Assembly (NCBI GenBank): GCA_026260175.1
Contig: JAKCWW010000544.1
Coordinates: 41,951 to 105,950 of the forward strand
From: Reticulitermes lucifugus
Taxonomy: Eukaryota; Arthropoda; Insecta; Blattodea; Rhinotermitidae
Direction: 5' to 3'
Length of the DNA stretch: 64,000 nt
Shown here piece after piece: positions 38,451-48,770 of this stretch; the first letter of the stretch is position 1; each line of letters opens with the position of its first letter. Under the pieces are notes generated by a model, which did not search any database, had not been told where the DNA came from, and saw nothing but the letters and a program-made list of their open reading frames with translations. The translations under genes and the position numbers were made by a program.

Positions 38451-40473
38451 AACTAAAGTAAAATTATATTTTTTCTGAGCACCACGAAATAAAGGAATAG
38501 AGGGGAAGAGATTTAAAGCTTCAAGCATTTCCAAACTTGGTATTTCATACATTTTAAAAGCCACTTCACACTCCAGACCCTTATCCTAGCGAGAACTACC
38601 CAAAGTAGCTGACAACTAGACATCTATACTAGAACCCAAAAACGAAATGTATTTTACTGCGAAGAGTAAAGTCCCTCACCATGAAGAGGAATCGAACACC
38701 GTTTGTCCTCCCCTTAAATCGTCAAAAAACAAGAAAAATAATAACAATAATATTAATATCTTTAATTTTATTAATCTGATCCTTTACTTATATGCTGGCT
38801 CAAAAACTTAATGGTCAATTACAGAGAAAGCACAAGTGCAAATATTCATTAACTATAGGAAAACAAGACAAGAGCAAGCCAAGAACAAAAAGAAAAAAGC
38901 AATTAATACTATTAATAATAATAATAATAATAAGAGAAATAATAATTCATGCCAGTTCCTTAATTATTTACTTACTGAAAATATCGTAATGGTTAGTTAC
39001 AAAGTCAGCACAATGACACAAAAGTACAATCAAGAACAATTAGAACAAGAAGAAAACACAAAATAAACGGAAGTGGACGGTGCACTTCACATAAAAATGA
39101 TGGGTAAAACCCCTGACAAACGTCAATTGTTATTTCATTAATAAATAAAAATGTAACATCTAATGTAAAATCTGGTAAAGTAAGACTCTTGATTCTCTGA
39201 CCATATCGTCTATACCAACAAAAACAGCCGCGATAGGCACTGAGAATAAGGGTGTTATTGAATAAGGGGCCAAATTTGAAATTAAGGTAAAAATCATCAA
39301 AGCAGACAGAAGGTCACGCCTTCTCTCTTATAAGTTATGTAATTTTAAATAGTCTAATGCCTTAGCATGTGTATAATAAACGTAGGAAAATAAACTATTA
39401 GAGGAGAGAGCTAAAATGTACTCTCAGTTTCGGTTAGTCTCATCATTTGAGGAATTAGTGTCCTAGGCAACGGAGGTGTATCCTAATGCGGCTGTTACTA
39501 AGGTAAATTAGGGAATCAAAAAACATTTAAGGGAAGAAAAAGACTAGGCCACACAGCGTACTAGTTGCCGAAACGTGATTGGTTGAGAGCAAATTTAATC
39601 AACATGATGCCAAAATTGAAGTATCTAATCCACACATATTCGAATTCCTTTAACACGGTATAAAAAAACAACAACAACAATTAACCACAATTTTAATTTA
39701 TTTGTCATAAAATGTCTAATTATTTTAAAAGTAAAAACCCAAATGAGTAATAATTCTCCTGATTAATTATAACATTAATTTTTTTAAATTTCGATCAGGA
39801 CACCTGTTCGAGACATAAATAACATCGAATTACTTGGGCGAAGTGATCATTTCAAAAGGCATGAAGACTTAGAAATTATTTCACTCAAGATTTCAAGAGA
39901 TTACAGGTGAATAATATATTTTTGTATGTAATTCATGTTAGATTACTTTCGGAACCAGGAAAATATTTTTGTCATATTCAAAGCAAGTTTCGCAATAGAG
40001 TCAAGCTGCACCTTCTTAGAGCACCGGTGCTGTGCTTCCCCTACACTATGTCGGAAGTTTCATCCAGAAATACAAATCCCGTCTGCCTAGAGGTACTGAG
40101 CCTAGAACATTAAGACACGAGCAAAACAATTTAGTGCAATCGATAAATTACAGTCTTCATGACCTTTAAAGGGATGAACAAAACTTACTTTACAAAATAT
40201 CTGACAGAATACACAGTGTTTTACCTTAAAGAAAAGTTACATAACGTGCTAATTTTAATTAAATTGATAAAGGTTTAGAGATAAATGTGCTTAATATTTA
40301 CAACCAACCAGTGAAGGATGAGTAAAGGCAAAGGACCACAATCACAAAAAATTATTTGGAAAGGTAGGCTGTTAGCCTAACCATTTAGGTAAAATATATA
40401 GCCACCCTACACAAAATATTTAATCCACCAATTTTCACAATCAATAATAAGCAATTATTTGTCACTTACGGTA
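38451..40473. other. anonymous AT-rich DNA
   Basis: No gene recognised. An AAT trinucleotide run lies at 38913-38935 and an ACA run near 39669-39680. A B-box-like GGTGTTCGATTCC on the minus strand near 38690 may be a SINE scrap. Confidence 0.5.
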
Positions 40474-40516
40474 TCCCTCCTACACGTTTCGGCCTCTAAA
40501 AGGCCATCAGGAAGGT
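40474..40516 (-). ncRNA. hammerhead-like motif, PLE 3' end
   Basis: Minus strand: CCTTC, shortened box CTGAT, stem II GGCCT paired with AGGCC, GAAA, ACGTGT, A, then GGAGG pairing with CCTTC (one G-U). The box lacks the GA of CTGATGA, so this copy is unlikely to be active. It lies about 420 bp downstream of the PLE endonuclease fragment in the same orientation. Confidence 0.45.
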
Positions 40517-40937
40517 TGTGGGCAAAGGAATACAGATAAAGCAAATTATGTCAAAGATTTGCACGTTTAGCTGTAAAACACACTATTATCAATTAAGATT
40601 TTTAAAAATGTTTAAAATATAAATACATTACACATGTTTTGCATTACTTAGCAATATGTTTATTTCATTACCGAAAAACAAACATCTGTTTCAATTTAGT
40701 CATCTTCATTCGAAGGGCGTTATCTCCAGATAATTAATAAAAATTGTGATTGTTTTAGTTTCATAGTGAGTATAGTAGAACTGTAGTGTCTAAAACTGTA
40801 TGAAATAAATTTACATACCCGGTATTTTTAGTTGATGTTTATGCCATAGTGGGATAATTTATACTGCGTCTCTGTGTGTGGGTGCGGTGGTGGATGTGCG
40901 TGCGTGCGCTAGTAAACGAAGTTGTCGTAAGGCTTCT

Positions 40938-41183
40938 TTACATTGATGCGTGTTCCAACGGAAGGTCATAGATTACTTCGTGCATTGGGTTATATTCGCA
41001 AGTATTTAGCTCGTTGATTAAAATATTTTGGTGTTGATACAGTGAGATGTAAAGGTTTTCTAAGCAGTTCATTTTTGTGCCCTTATATGCTGATTTAATT
41101 AAATCCATTGTGTCATGCACAGGTACGCAGTTTCTACACACCACTCCATCTAAACTCAAGGGGAGTTGGATGTAAGTCTCCAA
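40938..41183 (-). pseudogene. Penelope-like element, GIY-YIG C-terminal fragment
   Basis: An 81-codon minus-strand frame containing GTKMNCLENLYISLY, HQNILINE and NPMHEV. The pattern KG-K-N-LE-LYI followed by L-NE and NP resembles the C-terminal tail of GIY-YIG endonucleases fused to PLE reverse transcriptases. No RT motifs are visible upstream, so at best this is a truncated 3' remnant. The hammerhead-like motif at 40474-40516 lies downstream where a PLE terminal repeat would be, which supports the call. The family assignment is from memory. Confidence 0.45.
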
Positions 41184-41591
41184 GCACTCAAAGTTCTGAA
41201 ATTGGATAGAGGTAACTAGTTAGCTTCACTCTCCGGCCACTGTACTCCGATCAGTACTTCCCCATTTGTAACTCAAAATAAGTGGACGTAAAGACATGGA
41301 AACGAACTAGGTCGTCTAGTCCATACTCTGTTACTTTTCGACTCGAACATCCGTGTTATTACAAAGCAAGGTACGAGATTCTATGCTCTCACGTCATTTT
41401 CCCACTTCCTTCTCTTTTAGTTGAATACATCCCACATCCTCACCTTTCCAGGTAACCTCCAGCCAGTACACCGAGGCTCCACCCACTACCACCCTTATTA
41501 GTTCGTCACCCTCTATGAAAACACGCTACCCTCGTAAACAACACCTACATAATAAAACCTAATTTTCTCTCCGCGATTCTTCTTGGACAGC
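41184..41591. other. unassigned, possibly PLE-related
   Basis: No coding frame recognised. A pyrimidine-rich plus strand (41390-41580) leads into the hammerhead-like motif at 41592 and may be its element's untranslated tail. Confidence 0.35.
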
Positions 41592-41648
41592 AAGACCCTG
41601 AAGACGAAGGCAATACGAGCCTTCGAAACGTCAAGAACTGCTCTCTCA
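41592..41648 (+). ncRNA. hammerhead-like motif (second PLE family)
   Basis: CTGAAGA (from 41598), one extra C, stem II GAAGGC paired with GCCTTC around a 7-nt loop, GAAA, palindrome ACGT, then C (cleavage triplet GTC). Strands that could form stem I (AAGACC and AAGAAC) do not pair well, so this copy is incomplete or degenerate. Confidence 0.4.
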
Positions 41649-44621
41649 AAGAAGTAGAGTCACGTAACGGATAATAAATCGTCAGGAGAGAAAATATTTT
41701 CTTAAGCCCGAGACTGTTAGAAAAATGACTTAAATCTGATACAAAATTTTGATCTCTGGATCATGAATCAGGTTATCAGTTACTTAATTCTAAAAGCAAA
41801 CTCCGTGTTAATCAAAGGACTAAACTACTGAGTGCTTCCTGTAATTATCCCTGTCGCCTAGAGCCCGGCACTTTCTGAGTGCGAGCTGTCACACCGGCCA
41901 ACATCATCACGGTCTATGTTGGAAGGCGGGCGATCTTGTTCTGCTCTGAAATAGCTTCACATTTATTTCGCTTGCAGTTAAAGGAACTTCGGTCTGGCAA
42001 AGGCTCTCCTATTCAAGGGTTTATTCTTGGGTTTCCTGTCTCTCTAAGGAAGGGCAGCTAAAATAACTTCGACCACTTGCCACAGTCTACGTAAAGAAGG
42101 CTTAAGCGTTAAGACTTTTTCTGCATGTAGTTTTACAAATCTTATGAATTTCCTTTGTTACTCAAAAAAATTTAGAGCTGACATACATACACTTAGCTAA
42201 ACGCATACCTGTGTTGTTAAAGCATACTGCCGGCATATGAACATTTAAAATTTCATTAAGAATTTAGCAGATCTCAATAGTATTTCAGGACCTTGAAAAA
42301 CAACACTTCCTGCAGTGACGAATCCTGATCCGGAAGTCAGGTCTAGCGGAACAGTAACATGTCGTAATTGTGTACCTTCAGCTAGACACGACCTCCGAGT
42401 GCGGATTTGCCAGACTTTCAGTAGCACGTTTACTTTTAGGCCTATGGATGTACAGTAGATTTTTAAAAGATATCGTGTTAATTTTTAACATAAAAGTGGC
42501 AAAAATTTGAATTTCCTGCATTAAAATTAACACAAGGAAGTGATTCTTCTCTCAATCTTATCCCTGGTTCTTGAAATATATAGTAGATTACAACACTGTT
42601 ATTTGCGTAATGTCGTAAGAAGCAAACCTACAAAAGTATCATACTTTCAGGAATATCAGTGTTCTAATATTATTTATAGATATTATAAATATAATTTATA
42701 AATTATAATATAATAATATAATATAAATTATAAATATTTTAGTGAAATAAAAAACTGATGGGTTCCATGAGTACTTTATATTTCTTCCAAGTTTCGAGTA
42801 CTAAGTAATTCAGTAGACTTCCGGTTCAGTCCCAAAAACATTACCATGACAATTATCCAAATTCATGCTGAAATTCTGCTTCATAACAGATCTTCAAAAC
42901 ATACAGTTTTTGTTAGGGAAAGTTTTGGGTAAGCTGCGAAAAACTAAATGGCAGTCGCGTGAAATTTTTTTGGACTGATGAAGGTCATAGATCAATGATG
43001 ATCTGACGCGTGATATGCGGTGCGACTTGTTGCAGAATAGTTGTGTTTGTACGTCGTACTGATGTATCTTTCGACAAAGTGAATTCTGTCGCTCTGATAC
43101 AGTCTACGAGTAGTAATTTTTGCCATGTAAACAGTTGATCAACCACTTTTTACAATTTAAATTTTCATAGCGCAAAAATTATTTAAAATCAAGAAGCCGC
43201 AAATCGAATTCACATCATACTTAGTTCATTAGAGAACTGCAAGCAGATACAATGTTAGGAACAGATTCATTGTTTCCCAAAGATAAAAATTTTTGTTAAA
43301 ATATAATACATCAATGGCTAGTTCGACTACATGTTCCTTAGATGAGCTTGATTGTTGAATTATGACGGTTTTGATACAATCCGCAACAGAATGTGTCTGC
43401 AAAGAACTGTAAGAATGAAGCAGAAAACCTGTCAAAACCAAGGGCTGGTCGTGCTAACACGAACAGATTTCTTCATGTTTTTTCTCTTTCTTGGAGACCA
43501 CACGCTGTAGCAGCTGCAGCAGGAAATTACTTTGGCTGCACAATAATAAGTGTCTAAAGATACATCGCAGTAGTGCAGCAGGATTCCAACGACGGGGTTC
43601 AATCAGGAACAGTCAAGGGCCACAAAGGAACCCACACTCCCTGTCACGTCGACATTCAACATCGTGTAAAAAGGCTGGGTGATATTTTTATTTTTCTCTG
43701 CTTCTTCAGGTTAAATCGTCATTCAAAGTAAAATGGCTCCCAGTCAATAAAGTAGAAAGATCGATATGTTCTTGGACCCAAAGTTATAAAATAACAGGAG
43801 ACAGACAGATTGATTACTCTAAGATATAAATATTCTGAATTAATTCTCGGCCTACACGTATTCTTTTGAGACTCAGATGAAAATTATTGTATGTAGCAAT
43901 CAACTTTTTCAGTTGTATCTTTTATAAAGCGTGTATTGAAATTCATTAGCAAAAATGAGTTTTCAATTTTGTAGGTACCCTAGCAAAACATGAACATTTA
44001 TTATTTACAATTTCACAATAATAAACACATTATTGTTCTTATACTTCTTTAACATTTTCAGACCAAATATATGAAAATAGTACTGGTTGTATTTTATGAA
44101 TCACGTAAGATATTGAAAGTTCATAATTGTACTTATTCTCCATTTCCACTTACTCTATGACCATAACACAGCCTATATAATACATCTGCAATGCTGGTGT
44201 CGAAGTCATGTACAAACGCTTAATGTTCCTCCTTCAATTCGGGTGGTTGCCGGCTGGTATCGCGTGTCAAAGGGATCATACCGTGTAATATTCTCTTAGT
44301 TTACTTCAGACTTACCAGGTAAAGCCTGTTATGGCACAATAAATTATCCTAAACTATTTCCTTAGAATTCTAATCCGGAGGAAAATAAAATACTTACATA
44401 AGGAAAAAGAAAACTTTCATTCTTAGCATTAGCAATAGGAGCTTCAAATATATCCACAAGAAGTATAAAAATACTCTACAAGTATTAAAGAAATTCACTT
44501 AAAATTAACCGTCGGTTCCATAAAATGCAACGAAATCTGAATCAACTACATGATGTGCCTCACATACTTAAGATATTTACGGAAATCTTGTCTTCGAAAT
44601 CGGTGTCACGGATCACGTTTT
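41649..44621. other. anonymous AT-rich DNA
   Basis: No gene recognised. A very AT-rich, self-complementary stretch (TATAAATTATAATATAATAA-like) lies at about 42665-42740. Confidence 0.5.
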
Positions 44622-44663
44622 GTGTAAATATATATATATATAATTAATATATATAATATATAT

Positions 44664-44904
44664 GTGGGCCGGGATAGCGTAGTCGGTATAGCGACTCGCT
44701 ACGGGCTGGACGGTCCGGGGANNNNNNNNNNNNNNNNNNNNNNNNNNNNNNNNNNNNNNNNNNNNNNNNNNNNNNNNNNNNNNNNNNNNNNNNNNNNNNN
44801 NNNNNNNNNNNNNNNNNNNNNNNNNNNNNNNNNNNNNNNNNNNNAGAAAGAGTAGAGCTATACCTCTACTCCCCCTCTGGGCCTTCGTGGCCTGTTCTAG
44901 GGAG
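44664..44904 (+). repeat. SINE, GRDSVVGIATRYGLDGPG family, gapped
   Basis: The left end reads GRDSVVGIATRYGLDGPG in one frame and carries an A-box-like TAGCGTAGTCGGTA, so its head is tRNA-like. After the gap the right end reads AGTAGAGCTATACCTCTACT and GGGCCTTCGTGGCCTG, the conserved tail of the family (also visible, decayed, at 53.4 kb). The B box would fall at the start of the gap. Insect-wide family recognition is from memory. Confidence 0.75.
44722..44844. other. assembly gap (123 N)
   Basis: A run of 123 N inside the SINE body. The non-round size suggests an estimated gap. The missing DNA is probably just more SINE. Confidence 0.98.
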
Positions 44905-44940
44905 AAAAAATATATATGTATATATAATATATATAATTAT

Positions 44941-45539
44941 TTTAAAATTTATAAATAAAAAAATTTTAGAATTTATGGCGTAGAAAAAGTAAATCTTAAA
45001 CAAGAAATTGGTAGTTGACTCTATTCGAAATTAAGTAAGAAAATTAACATCTCTGGAAAAGCGTTGATCAAAGGAAGAAACCTCTCTCTACCTGACAACA
45101 TGATATATCCATCTTTTAAAATTTTCCCTTCCATAATGATAAACCACATAGAAATAATCCGGAATCTGCCACAAACTCAAGCCAAGTTGAAATAGCTGGG
45201 AGCATTTCCTGTACACGGTAACCAAGCACTGCATAATCTACTTCACGCATCGTGGTAGATCAGGACGTCGGTTAGCTGGCCAGAGGCGCAGCATCTTTTC
45301 CGAGACTGCAGGGCCTACACACTTCTCTGTCGTTGATGGTCAGCACAGCACCTGTTTGACTGTATGGTAACTCCCACGTTATATAACAAACTCGTAACAA
45401 GCAGGAGGGGCTGGGGTGGGACTGCCGCATAGCTCTGGGCGCCCTGTGCTAATTGCAAACCTAAACACGAGCTACATACAGGCAGTACACAAAGTATCAT
45501 CCACTGTCCTGAGCTACATGCCTGCTGTTTCCGAACTTG
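44941..45539. other. anonymous DNA
   Basis: A GC-richer block at 45240-45500 has a 61-codon minus-strand frame with no recognisable motif. Confidence 0.45.
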
Positions 45540-46310
45540 AGTGGATCATTGCTTGTATTTACCTTGATGTGAGCTATATATTCGACATTTAAGGGTCTTT
45601 CGTTTTGCACCATACAAAGTAATACAGGGCCAAAGTCGACAAGTAAACGTAATGTAAAGAATCAAGCCCAAATGTTTAAAGCTTCAGAAAAGTATAATGT
45701 ACATGAGAGTGAAAACAGAGTTTACAGTCCAAAGAATTTCCAAAATCTTTAAACACACTAGGAACGATCAGTAATATTTCTACATAACTTTTAATTAAAG
45801 TTAATACCGCTACTTTCAGAAGAACGTGATATAATTTTAGTCTTAACTAAATTACATCACATGCCTTTAATCCATAATCACTTTTGAATAGTCAATAACA
45901 GGCTTCAAAGTTTACGGTCGTTAATGTCCTTAGTATAATCATATACGTTCAAGTCATTACCAAAAAAGATACGTTTGAAATCATAAATAGAACTAAAGTG
46001 ATGGTTAAGACATAAATAAAAATTAAGTGTTCTATATTATAGCCTTGTGGAACGCCGGGCTTAAGAATTCACGAAGAAGAAAATAAATCACAGAAAAGAA
46101 CTGGGGGTTGACTATTAGTCAAGAAGCTATGAAACAAAGAAACGTAGAGAACAGTCCGGAAGTTTAAAAACCAATGAGTGAGAAACAACGTTAAAGGCCT
46201 ATTTAACTCAAAATAAATAGTTTTTCTTGAGCACTTGTGACCTTGTAGGTAACTGAACTGATGGGAGTGTAAGAGTTTGTTCTGAAACCACGACAAGAAA
46301 CATACTTTGA
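45540..46310 (-). pseudogene. decayed LINE reverse transcriptase fragment
   Basis: Minus-strand frames, joined only conceptually across frameshifts and stops, show RT landmarks in order. HQFSYLQGH corresponds to the finger motif HQFGFRKGH. Next come KAFNVVSHSL, a decayed DFSKAFDKVSH, and FHSFLTNSQP. PGVPQG (near 46040) is the classic (S)GVPQGS motif. FGNDLNVY stands where FADDLK is expected, followed by KTKIIS and DFGNSLDCKLCFHSHV (LGV-LD-KL-FH-HV). The catalytic YADD/FADD block is mutated, so it is dead. The right boundary abuts the PLE 3' end near 46311. Clade not decided. Confidence 0.75.
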
Positions 46311-46352
46311 TATTTGCGCTCTTCTGGGACATTACGCGTAGTCGTGTGGTAA

Positions 46353-46404
46353 TTGTTTACCGACGTTTCGGGACAACTTATCGGTCCCATCTTCACAGGT
46401 CAAG
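46353..46404 (-). ncRNA. hammerhead-like motif at PLE 3' end
   Basis: Minus strand: stem I strand TTGACC, degraded box TGTGAAGA (expected CTGAAGA), extra T, stem II GGGAC paired with GTCCC around a 9-nt loop, GAAA, palindrome ACGT, C (triplet GTC), then GGTAAA pairing five of six with TTGACC. It is directly downstream of the element that encodes the GIY-YIG domain, as expected for PLE terminal ribozymes. The changed box probably abolishes cleavage. Confidence 0.55.
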
Positions 46405-47498
46405 AGTCCGGTAGGAAAGAAAGAAAGCCAGCAACCTGTAACGTAGATTCTGGAAAGTATGTGCGGTGTAGCGATACTTTGGTGTGATGACAGCCAATAG
46501 GGTAGAACCAGGGTGAGGGAGGGGTGGATACAAACAACGTAAAGCTGCTATGGGGTACCGAAAATGCAAACAGCTAAGACAGCTGGAAAAACATACATGG
46601 AATAGAGTAACAGTACAGGAGGAAAATATAAGGATAAAGGTACATAAATAAAATATAAGTAACCCAAAAGTAAAAATTAAAAATACAAATAGATAAATTG
46701 GAAGAAAAAAGAATAAACAGCGTGAGGGGGGGTGGAAGAGAGACACGTAAAGTGTCTACTGGGATACCTGTGCGAGAACAAGTCCCAGTGTGGCCATATT
46801 GCTGCCCTTAAGGCAGGGTGAGAATAATGGGAAAAAATGTATGGAATTCAGCAATAACAAGGAAGGGAAGTAAACCAAATAAAAGAGTATATTAATTAGA
46901 ATAGAGAATTGTAAAATAACTAATGAAAAATTAAAAAATAAAAGTAGAAGTAGAATAAATGAGGAATAATAATAAAAAAGATAAGAATAATAATCATAAT
47001 AGAAGGGAATGAAATTTAAAAATAAGCATAAATTAAAAATAAGAATAAATAAATAATTAAAATGAAAAAGTAAATAATAAAATAAAAATTAAAATAAAAT
47101 AAAAATCAATCGTAACTAAAAAGTGTAAAACTAAATCAAAATAAACAAAGGATAAAGATGGAATAAAAACAAAAAATACAAAATTAAAATAAACATAATA
47201 AGTAATAGAAGTATACAAAGTAAAGAAAAAATTCAGAATATAAAAGTTATTAAAATAAATCAATCGATAATATAACAAGTCGAATACAAAAAGTAGGAAT
47301 AAAAAGGAAAAGGAACCAGACAGCAAATAGTGCAAGAGAATTGGGGGGGGGGCGAGGGGAAGAGAAGCTAGAACCGGAGGAAAGAAGGAGAATGATAGAA
47401 ACAGATGCAGCTAAAGGAAAAGCAGTTCTGGGAAATGGGAGAACGTGAACAGGAAGAGGGAACATGTGATCCTCAAAAGGACCGTGGGGTAGTCACCA

Positions 47499-48311
47499 CT
47501 AATGGAGGGGGGGGTGCCGTCTCCTCTCTCTAAGGAGGCGAAGGAGAGGTTTCCATGACCAGCTTAGAGTCAGGCCATCCTCCCTGTTCATATTGTTTGG
47601 GTGGAGCTGCAACTCCATCACCTCCCTGCTGAGTCGGTCCACGTAGCCGGATTTTGTAAAGAGGATTTGGGTGTCTTGGAATTTAATGAGGTGATCATGG
47701 GTGAGCCTATGTTCCGCCACCGCAGATGTTTCAGGATGCCCAAGCCGTATGTGCCGGCTATGCTCTTTAATCCTGGAGGCGATGGATCGACCAGTCTGTC
47801 CGATGTACACCCGGCCGCACTCATAGGGGATACTGTACACGTCTGGAGTCCTCAGCCTCAGATCGTCCTTCACAGGATGGAGGAGCCTGGAGATCTTCCT
47901 CGGCGGCAAGCCCACTCTTAATGTTGTGCTTGACCAGCATTATGCTGAGGCGGCCGTACGTAGTCTGGACATATGGCAGGAGGGCGACTGAGGTGGGCTT
48001 ATCTTTAGGCTTGGAGGTTCTCACGTTAGGGTTAAGTGAACTTTGTATGTGCTGATGAATGTAACCGTTTTCTTTGAAATTGGTCTTAAGGAACTCCAAC
48101 TTACCATGGAGGCTGTCCTTGTCACACAGAGCCCTGGCCCCTGTGCACCAAGGTTGCAAGAACGGCCTGTTTATTGGAAGGGTGGTGACGTGACCCAGGG
48201 TTCAGGTACAGGTTTGTGTGGGTAGGTTTTCGGTAGACTTCATGGGCCAAGGAGCCATCCGGTCTCCTATAGATCCAGGAAAGGAAGGTGGCCATCCTTC
48301 TCGGTCTCCAT
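47499..48311 (-). pseudogene. PLE RT C-terminus plus GIY-YIG endonuclease, frameshifted
   Basis: Several minus-strand frames follow one another. The first starts METEKDGHLPFLD (FLD motif after the RT palm). A shift near 48270 leads to YRRPDGSLAHEVYRKPTHTN and HPSNKQAVLATLVHRG. A shift near 48140 leads to ARALCDKDSLHGKLEFLKT and [17 protein letters not shown] third near 47905 leads to [18 protein letters not shown]. The 138-codon endonuclease frame (47499-47915) has the GIY-YIG core [19 protein letters not shown], the RIKEH arginine helix, SAVAEH and [11 protein letters not shown]. The endonuclease would nick target DNA for priming. Three frameshifts make it non-functional as a polyprotein, although the endonuclease frame itself is open. 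Confidence 0.88.
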
Positions 48312-48506
48312 GTTTAAAAATAATTTAAACCATTGTGGATAATAAGTTTAAAAGCTTCGTAAAAATTGTGCCTTCCAGAAATATGACCACGTTCTGCTAC
48401 TACAGGAATGAAAATATCTCATTAGAATTGTTATTATTAAAAATACAAATTAAAAAGGGTAAAATACGCTAACATTAAAATATATTTGGGTGGTGTAAAC
48501 CTCTGT
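48312..48506. other. short AT-rich spacer
   Basis: Separates the truncated PLE from the next SINE. No feature recognised. Confidence 0.5.
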
Positions 48507-48770
48507 GAAGTGGCCTCGCACTCTAAGGCTTGGGTCTTCCGCCGTTCGCTTGCTGGGATTGTGGATTCGAATCCCGTCGGGGGCATAAATGTTTGTTTCT
48601 TGCGAGTGTTGTATGTTGTCAGGTAGAGGTCTCAGCGTTGAGTTGGTCACTCGTCCAGAAGAGTCCTACTAAGTGTGGTGTGTCTAAATGAGTGTGATCG
48701 TGAAGCCCCGAGAACGGGGAAAGCCATGACCCGAAAAAGGGCCGGAAATTTCCACATAAAAAAAATTTGT
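48507..48770 (+). repeat. SINE family 2, copy a
   Basis: tRNA-like head with A-box-like CTCTAAGGCTTGGG and a strong B box GGATTCGAATCCC (48563-48575). The body reads GTCAGGTAGAGGTCTC, GTCCAGA-GAGTCCTAC and GTGTGGTGTGTCT, then GTGTGATCGTGA. It aligns along its length with 58844-59088. It ends in an A-rich tract near 48760. Confidence 0.85.

Larger units (their letters stand above)
44622..44940. repeat. TA-rich microsatellite split by a SINE
   Basis: TATA/AATATA runs lie on both sides (44622-44663 and 44909-44940) of the SINE at 44664-44904. The two sides share a TATATAATATATA word, consistent with insertion into a TA-rich target. The repeat makes exact duplication limits undecidable. Confidence 0.7.
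46311..48311 (-). mobile_element. 5'-truncated Penelope-like element
   Basis: A minus-strand retroelement remnant of about 2 kb. From its 5' side (right) it comprises the C-terminal RT/linker, a GIY-YIG endonuclease, about 1.1 kb of untranslated sequence including a T-rich tract (A-rich on the plus strand, 46850-47335), and a hammerhead-like motif with a conserved terminal sequence (46311-46404). The RT palm with its catalytic aspartates is missing, so the element is dead on arrival. Its left end abuts a LINE fossil on the same strand. PLEs characteristically insert as 5'-truncated copies. Confidence 0.85.

Noticed and set aside
38169-38564. 131-codon Thr/Pro-rich frame and the Val/Gly frame opposite
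   Set aside because: Direct translation of the GGT/GTA satellite; no gene.
39565-39590. GCCGAAACGTG as another hammerhead-like motif
   Set aside because: No CTGANGA box or stem II partner upstream.
47057-47335. 92-codon Phe/Tyr/Leu-rich minus-strand frame that looks like a membrane protein
   Set aside because: Lies in the T-rich untranslated region of the PLE; low-complexity artefact.
47601-47921. 106-codon plus-strand frame across the endonuclease
   Set aside because: Shadow of the minus-strand GIY-YIG frame.
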